Source: an uncultured Collinsella sp.
Lineage (GTDB): Bacteria > Actinomycetota > Coriobacteriia > Coriobacteriales > Coriobacteriaceae
Length of the DNA stretch: 8,904 bases
NCBI GenBank assembly: GCA_902463875.1
Contig: CABQHR010000065.1
Location: 1 to 8,904 of the forward strand
Direction of reading: 5' to 3'
The first letter of the stretch is position 1. Every line of letters begins with the position of its first letter. The notes beneath the pieces were generated by a model that did not search any database, was not told where the DNA came from, and was given only the letters and a program-made list of their open reading frames with translations. Positions 6,350-8,904 of the stretch are shown in pieces. Made by a program: the position numbers and the translations under genes.

Positions 6350-6568
6350 TGTCTCGATCTGTAACACTAGCTCGGCAGATACAGGTCTAGATGTTACAGA
6401 TCGAGACAAACCCCCGCCCCGCGAGACAACATCTCAATCTGTAACAGTAAGGGGTTAAAAACCTCTCTAGATGTTACAGATCAAGACATTGAGTTTCCCG
6501 TCAACTGTTTGTCTAAATCTGTAACAGCTATGGTTCAAAAACCGGTCCAGACGTTACAGATTGAGATG
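6350..6568. repeat. Array 2: three 59-bp hairpin repeat units at 80-bp period
   Basis: Units lie at 6350-6408, 6430-6488 and 6510-6568, with starts exactly 80 bp apart and 21 bp between units. Left arms: 6350-6366 (TGTCTCGATCTGTAACA), 6430-6446 (CATCTCAATCTGTAACA), 6510-6526 (TGTCTAAATCTGTAACA). Right arms: 6392-6408, 6472-6488, 6552-6568. The first unit is a perfect inverted repeat, extending to 18 bp per arm (6349-6366 and 6392-6409). All centres are exactly 25 bp. Unit 2 has an inner stem AGGGGTT/AACCTCT (6450-6456 with 6460-6466, one G-T pair) and unit 3 has TGGTT/AACCG (6531-6535 with 6540-6544, one T-G pair) around A-rich loops; unit 1 has CTAG/CTAG. ATCTGTAACA is invariant in every left arm here and in array 1. 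The array starts 41 bp after the kinase stop and ends about 150 bp before the ATPase start. Confidence 0.92.
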
Positions 6569-6640
6569 TTTGGCAGAGACGGCCACCGATTGAGCAGCCA
6601 CCCTCATCTGTAATGAAAAGTCATACATTCCAACTATTAC

Positions 6641-6671
6641 TGGACACCCCCAGGGGGTATGGGTGTATAGT
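6641..6671 (+). promoter_or_regulatory. Promoter of the copper ATPase gene
   Basis: A TGGACA -35 candidate (6641-6646, five of six to consensus) and a TATAGT -10 candidate (6666-6671, five of six) are separated by 19 bp. The G/C palindrome at 6644-6660 covers the -35 end and most of the spacer, as expected for a promoter blocked by a copper-responsive repressor. The -10 is 47 bp before the start codon. Confidence 0.55.
6644..6660. promoter_or_regulatory. CsoR-like copper operator
   Basis: ACACCCCCAGGGGGTAT is a near-perfect palindrome (ACACCCCC and GGGGGTAT about a central A, with one mismatch between arms). Its ATACCCC/GGGGTAT form is characteristic of operators bound by CsoR, the tetrameric copper-sensing repressor that controls copA/copZ genes in Gram-positives; Cu(I) binding releases it from DNA. 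It overlaps the predicted -35/-10 spacer of the ATPase gene. No csoR gene is in the window. Confidence 0.65.
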
Positions 6672-6707
6672 ATCGGCAGGTTAACAATTCCAATACCGAA
6701 CCACGGA

Positions 6708-6713
6708 AAGGAG
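6708..6713 (+). promoter_or_regulatory. Ribosome binding site of the copper ATPase
   Basis: AAGGAG lies 5 nt before the ATG at 6719. This fixes the start of a gene whose reading frame is open to the end of the window with no stop codon. Confidence 0.8.
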
Positions 6714-6718
6714 AAGCC

Positions 6719-8904
6719 ATGGCTCAAGATAAGTTCGATGTGGGCGGCATGACATGCGCCGCCTGTCAGGCGCACGTGGACCGTGCCGTGAGCAAGCTCG
6801 ACGGCGTCGAGAGCGTCGCGGTCAATCTGCTCGCCGGCTCTATGCTGGTGGACTACGACCCCGCGCAGGTCTCCCCCGACGATATCTGCACCGCCGTCGA
6901 CCGCGTGGGCTACTCGGCCTCGCCCGTCGATGTGGGCACCGGTGCCGCCGGCTCAAACGGCAGTGCGCAAGCCAGGTCCGGCGCCGCCCATATGGAGTCG
7001 CCTACCAAAAAGCTGGAGGCCGCCGCCTCCGCCATGCGCACCCGCCTCATCGTCTCGATCGTATTCCTCATCCCACTGTTCTACATAGGCATGGGGCACA
7101 TGCTTGGCTGGCCGCTGCCCGGCATTTTCACCGACCATACCCACAGCATGACGCTCGCCCTCACCGAGCTCGTCCTGCTCATCCCCATCGTCTATGTCAA
7201 CGACGCATACTTTATCAACGGGTTTAAATCGCTCGCGCACGGCGCGCCCACCATGGACGCCCTTATTGCCGTGGGCGCCACCGCTTCCATCGCCTGGTCG
7301 CTCTACGCCATGTTCATCATGGCCGACCAGCTGGCCACAGGTCAGGTGCACGAGGCCATGATGACGAGCATGGACAACCTGTATTTTGAGAGCGCCGGCA
7401 CCATCCTGTCGCTCGTCACCGTGGGCAAATACCTCGAAACGCGCAGCAAGTCCAAAACCGGCGGCGCTATCGAGGAGCTCATCGACTTGGCACCCAAGAC
7501 CGCGACCGTCGTTGCCGACGACGGTACCGAAGCCACCGTTGACGTCGACAGCATCCTTCCCGGCCAGGTGCTGCGCGTGCGTCCCGGCGAGTCCATCCCC
7601 GTCGATGGCGTGGTGCTCGAGGGCAGCTCGGCCGTGGACGAGAGCGCGCTCACCGGCGAATCCATTCCCGTGGAGAAGACCGCCGGCGACACTGTCAACG
7701 CGGCCACGGTCAACCGCACCGGTTCGTTTACCTTCCGCGCCACGCGGGTGGGTGCCGAGACATCGCTCGCCAAGATTATCCAGCTCGTCGAGGACGCCAA
7801 CGCCACCAAAGCGCCCATCGCCCGCATGGCCGACAAGGTCGCCGGCGTGTTCGTGCCCGTGGTGTTTGTAATCTCTGCCGTAACTTTTGTGGCATGGATG
7901 GTGCTGACCGGAAGCATCAACGAGGCGCTCACTTCCGCTGTCGCCGTGCTGGTGATCAGTTGTCCGTGCGCGCTCGGCCTGGCCACGCCCGTCGCCATTA
8001 TGGTGGGCACCGGCAAGGGCGCCGAGATGGGCATTCTGTTTAAGAGCGCTGAGGCGCTGGAGAACCTGCGCAGCGTGGGCACCGTGGTGCTCGATAAGAC
8101 GGGCACCGTCACCCGCGGCAAGCCTGCCGTGACCGATATCGTGGTAGCCACGCGCGCTGACGGCTCGCCCGCCATGAGCGAAAAGGCGCTGCTCAAGCTG
8201 GCCGCCGCGCTGGAGCGCTCGAGCGAGCACCCGCTGGCAGAGGCGATTATGGCCGAGTGCGAGGCGCGCGGAATTGTCGCGCGCATGGTCGAGGACTTTG
8301 CCGCCGTGCCCGGACGAGGCGTTACGGCACGCGAGGGGCAGAATGTCATCGCAGCCGGCAACGTGCGCCTGATGGACGAGTTGGGCGTTACCGTGCCCGC
8401 GGGTCTTGCCGAGCAGTATGCCGCCGAAGGCAAGACGCCGCTGTTCTTTGCCAAGAACGGCGAGCTTGTCGGCACCATCGCCGTGGCTGACGAGGTCAAA
8501 GAAACGAGTGCCGAGGCCATCGCCGCGCTCCGCAAGCTCGGCGTCGACGTGCGCATGCTCACCGGCGACAACCGCGTGACGGCCGAGGCCATCGCCCGCC
8601 GCGTGGGCCTCGACCGTGCGCAGGTCATCGCCGACGTCCTCCCCGCCGACAAGGAGCGCCACGTGCGCGAACTGCAGGATGCGGGCGGCAAGGTCGCCAT
8701 GGTGGGCGACGGCATCAACGACTCCCCCGCCCTGGCGCGCGCCGACGTGGGCCTTGCGATCGGCACAGGCGCCGACATCGCCAAGGAGGGCGCCGACGTG
8801 GTACTCATGCGCAGCGATCTCATGGACGTCGCCCGCGCCATCGAGCTTTCGCGCGCCACGATCCGCAACATCAAGCAGGACCTGTTCTGGGCGCTGTTCT
8901 ACAA
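6719..8904 (+). CDS. copA: Cu(+)-exporting P1B-type ATPase (partial, 3' end outside window)
   Basis: An inner-membrane pump that couples ATP hydrolysis to export of Cu(I); 728 codons are visible, the frame stays open at the window edge, and roughly the last two membrane helices are missing. The N-terminus holds one heavy-metal-associated domain with metal-binding GMTCAAC (10-16), then a Gly/Ala/Ser-rich linker (about 66-95). Hydrophobic helices begin near residues 110, 144, 180 and 222; the actuator domain carries TGE at 312-314; two more helices follow, the sixth carrying the ion-path motif CPC at 415-417. The phosphorylation site is DKTGT (D459), the P1B-type HP is at 504-505, and the hinge GDGIND is at 663-668. 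The visible end, DLFWALFY, is the usual start of helix 7 in copper pumps, just before the Asn of the YN motif. CPC plus this helix 7 start favours Cu(I) over Zn/Cd. A CsoR-like operator upstream supports copper control. Confidence 0.95.
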   Translation, partial: MAQDKFDVGGMTCAACQAHVDRAVSKLDGVESVAVNLLAGSMLVDYDPAQVSPDDICTAVDRVGYSASPVDVGTGAAGSNGSAQARSGAAHMESPTKKLEAAASAMRTRLIVSIVFLIPLFYIGMGHMLGWPLPGIFTDHTHSMTLALTELVLLIPIVYVNDAYFINGFKSLAHGAPTMDALIAVGATASIAWSLYAMFIMADQLATGQVHEAMMTSMDNLYFESAGTILSLVTVGKYLETRSKSKTGGAIEELIDLAPKTATVVADDGTEATVDVDSILPGQVLRVRPGESIPVDGVVLEGSSAVDESALTGESIPVEKTAGDTVNAATVNRTGSFTFRATRVGAETSLAKIIQLVEDANATKAPIARMADKVAGVFVPVVFVISAVTFVAWMVLTGSINEALTSAVAVLVISCPCALGLATPVAIMVGTGKGAEMGILFKSAEALENLRSVGTVVLDKTGTVTRGKPAVTDIVVATRADGSPAMSEKALLKLAAALERSSEHPLAEAIMAECEARGIVARMVEDFAAVPGRGVTAREGQNVIAAGNVRLMDELGVTVPAGLAEQYAAEGKTPLFFAKNGELVGTIAVADEVKETSAEAIAALRKLGVDVRMLTGDNRVTAEAIARRVGLDRAQVIADVLPADKERHVRELQDAGGKVAMVGDGINDSPALARADVGLAIGTGADIAKEGADVVLMRSDLMDVARAIELSRATIRNIKQDLFWALFY

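Noticed and set aside
6350..6568. CRISPR array
   Set aside because: Repeats alternate in orientation, the 25-bp centres are self-complementary and partly alike (a shared GGTC-AGA end), and no cas genes or leader are present. Regular spacing alone is not enough.
6953..8874. Two long minus-strand ORFs (6953-8662 and 7342-8874) opposite the copper ATPase
   Set aside because: They overlap each other in different frames and read as Ser/Ala/Thr-rich or Gly/His-rich low complexity. The plus strand encodes an uninterrupted P1B ATPase with all signature motifs.

Overview
The window is high-GC DNA (clearly GC-rich in its coding parts, more AT-rich between genes) with GC-biased third codon positions and AAGGAG-type ribosome binding sites. 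A Hanks-type Ser/Thr kinase paired with an FHA protein, an RG-tailed DEAD-box helicase and a CsoR-like copper operator together suggest a high-GC Gram-positive. The best guess is a gut coriobacterium of the Collinsella type. This is inference from style and gene content; no rRNA or other marker is present.

Layout. Bases 1-174 hold no gene I can support. A strong intrinsic terminator (175-206) serves the minus-strand gene at 239-2509, an RhlE-like DEAD-box RNA helicase with a long RGG-rich tail. A 580-bp divergent intergenic region follows, with the helicase leader, a two-unit array of 59-bp hairpin repeats (2772-2911) and a promoter. Next come two plus-strand genes: a GTG-started protein with a C-terminal FHA domain (3090-4052) and a membrane Ser/Thr kinase with a predicted extracellular DUF6273-like domain (4224-6308). 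Their 171-bp gap holds a terminator-like stem-loop and a separate 61-nt hairpin with perfect 19-bp arms. The 410-bp gap after the kinase holds a three-unit array of the same 59-bp hairpins (6350-6568), then a CsoR-like operator overlapping a promoter. Last is a Cu(+)-exporting P1B-type ATPase (6719 onward) that runs off the window.

How the parts may work together. The FHA protein and the kinase look like a phospho-signalling pair: the kinase would sense something outside the cell through its DUF6273-like domain, and the FHA protein could be a substrate or phospho-reader. The ATPase is probably an independent copper-homeostasis gene controlled by a CsoR-type repressor. The helicase is an independent RNA-remodelling gene.

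The most unusual non-coding signal is the repeat family. Five 59-bp units each consist of 17-bp inverted arms (consensus TGTCTCAATCTGTAACA) separated by exactly 25 bp. Start-to-start spacing within the arrays is 80-81 bp, and the two arrays bracket the FHA-kinase pair. Most of the 25-bp centres form further short stems despite different sequences, which suggests selection for a folded nucleic acid. I do not recognise this as a named element.
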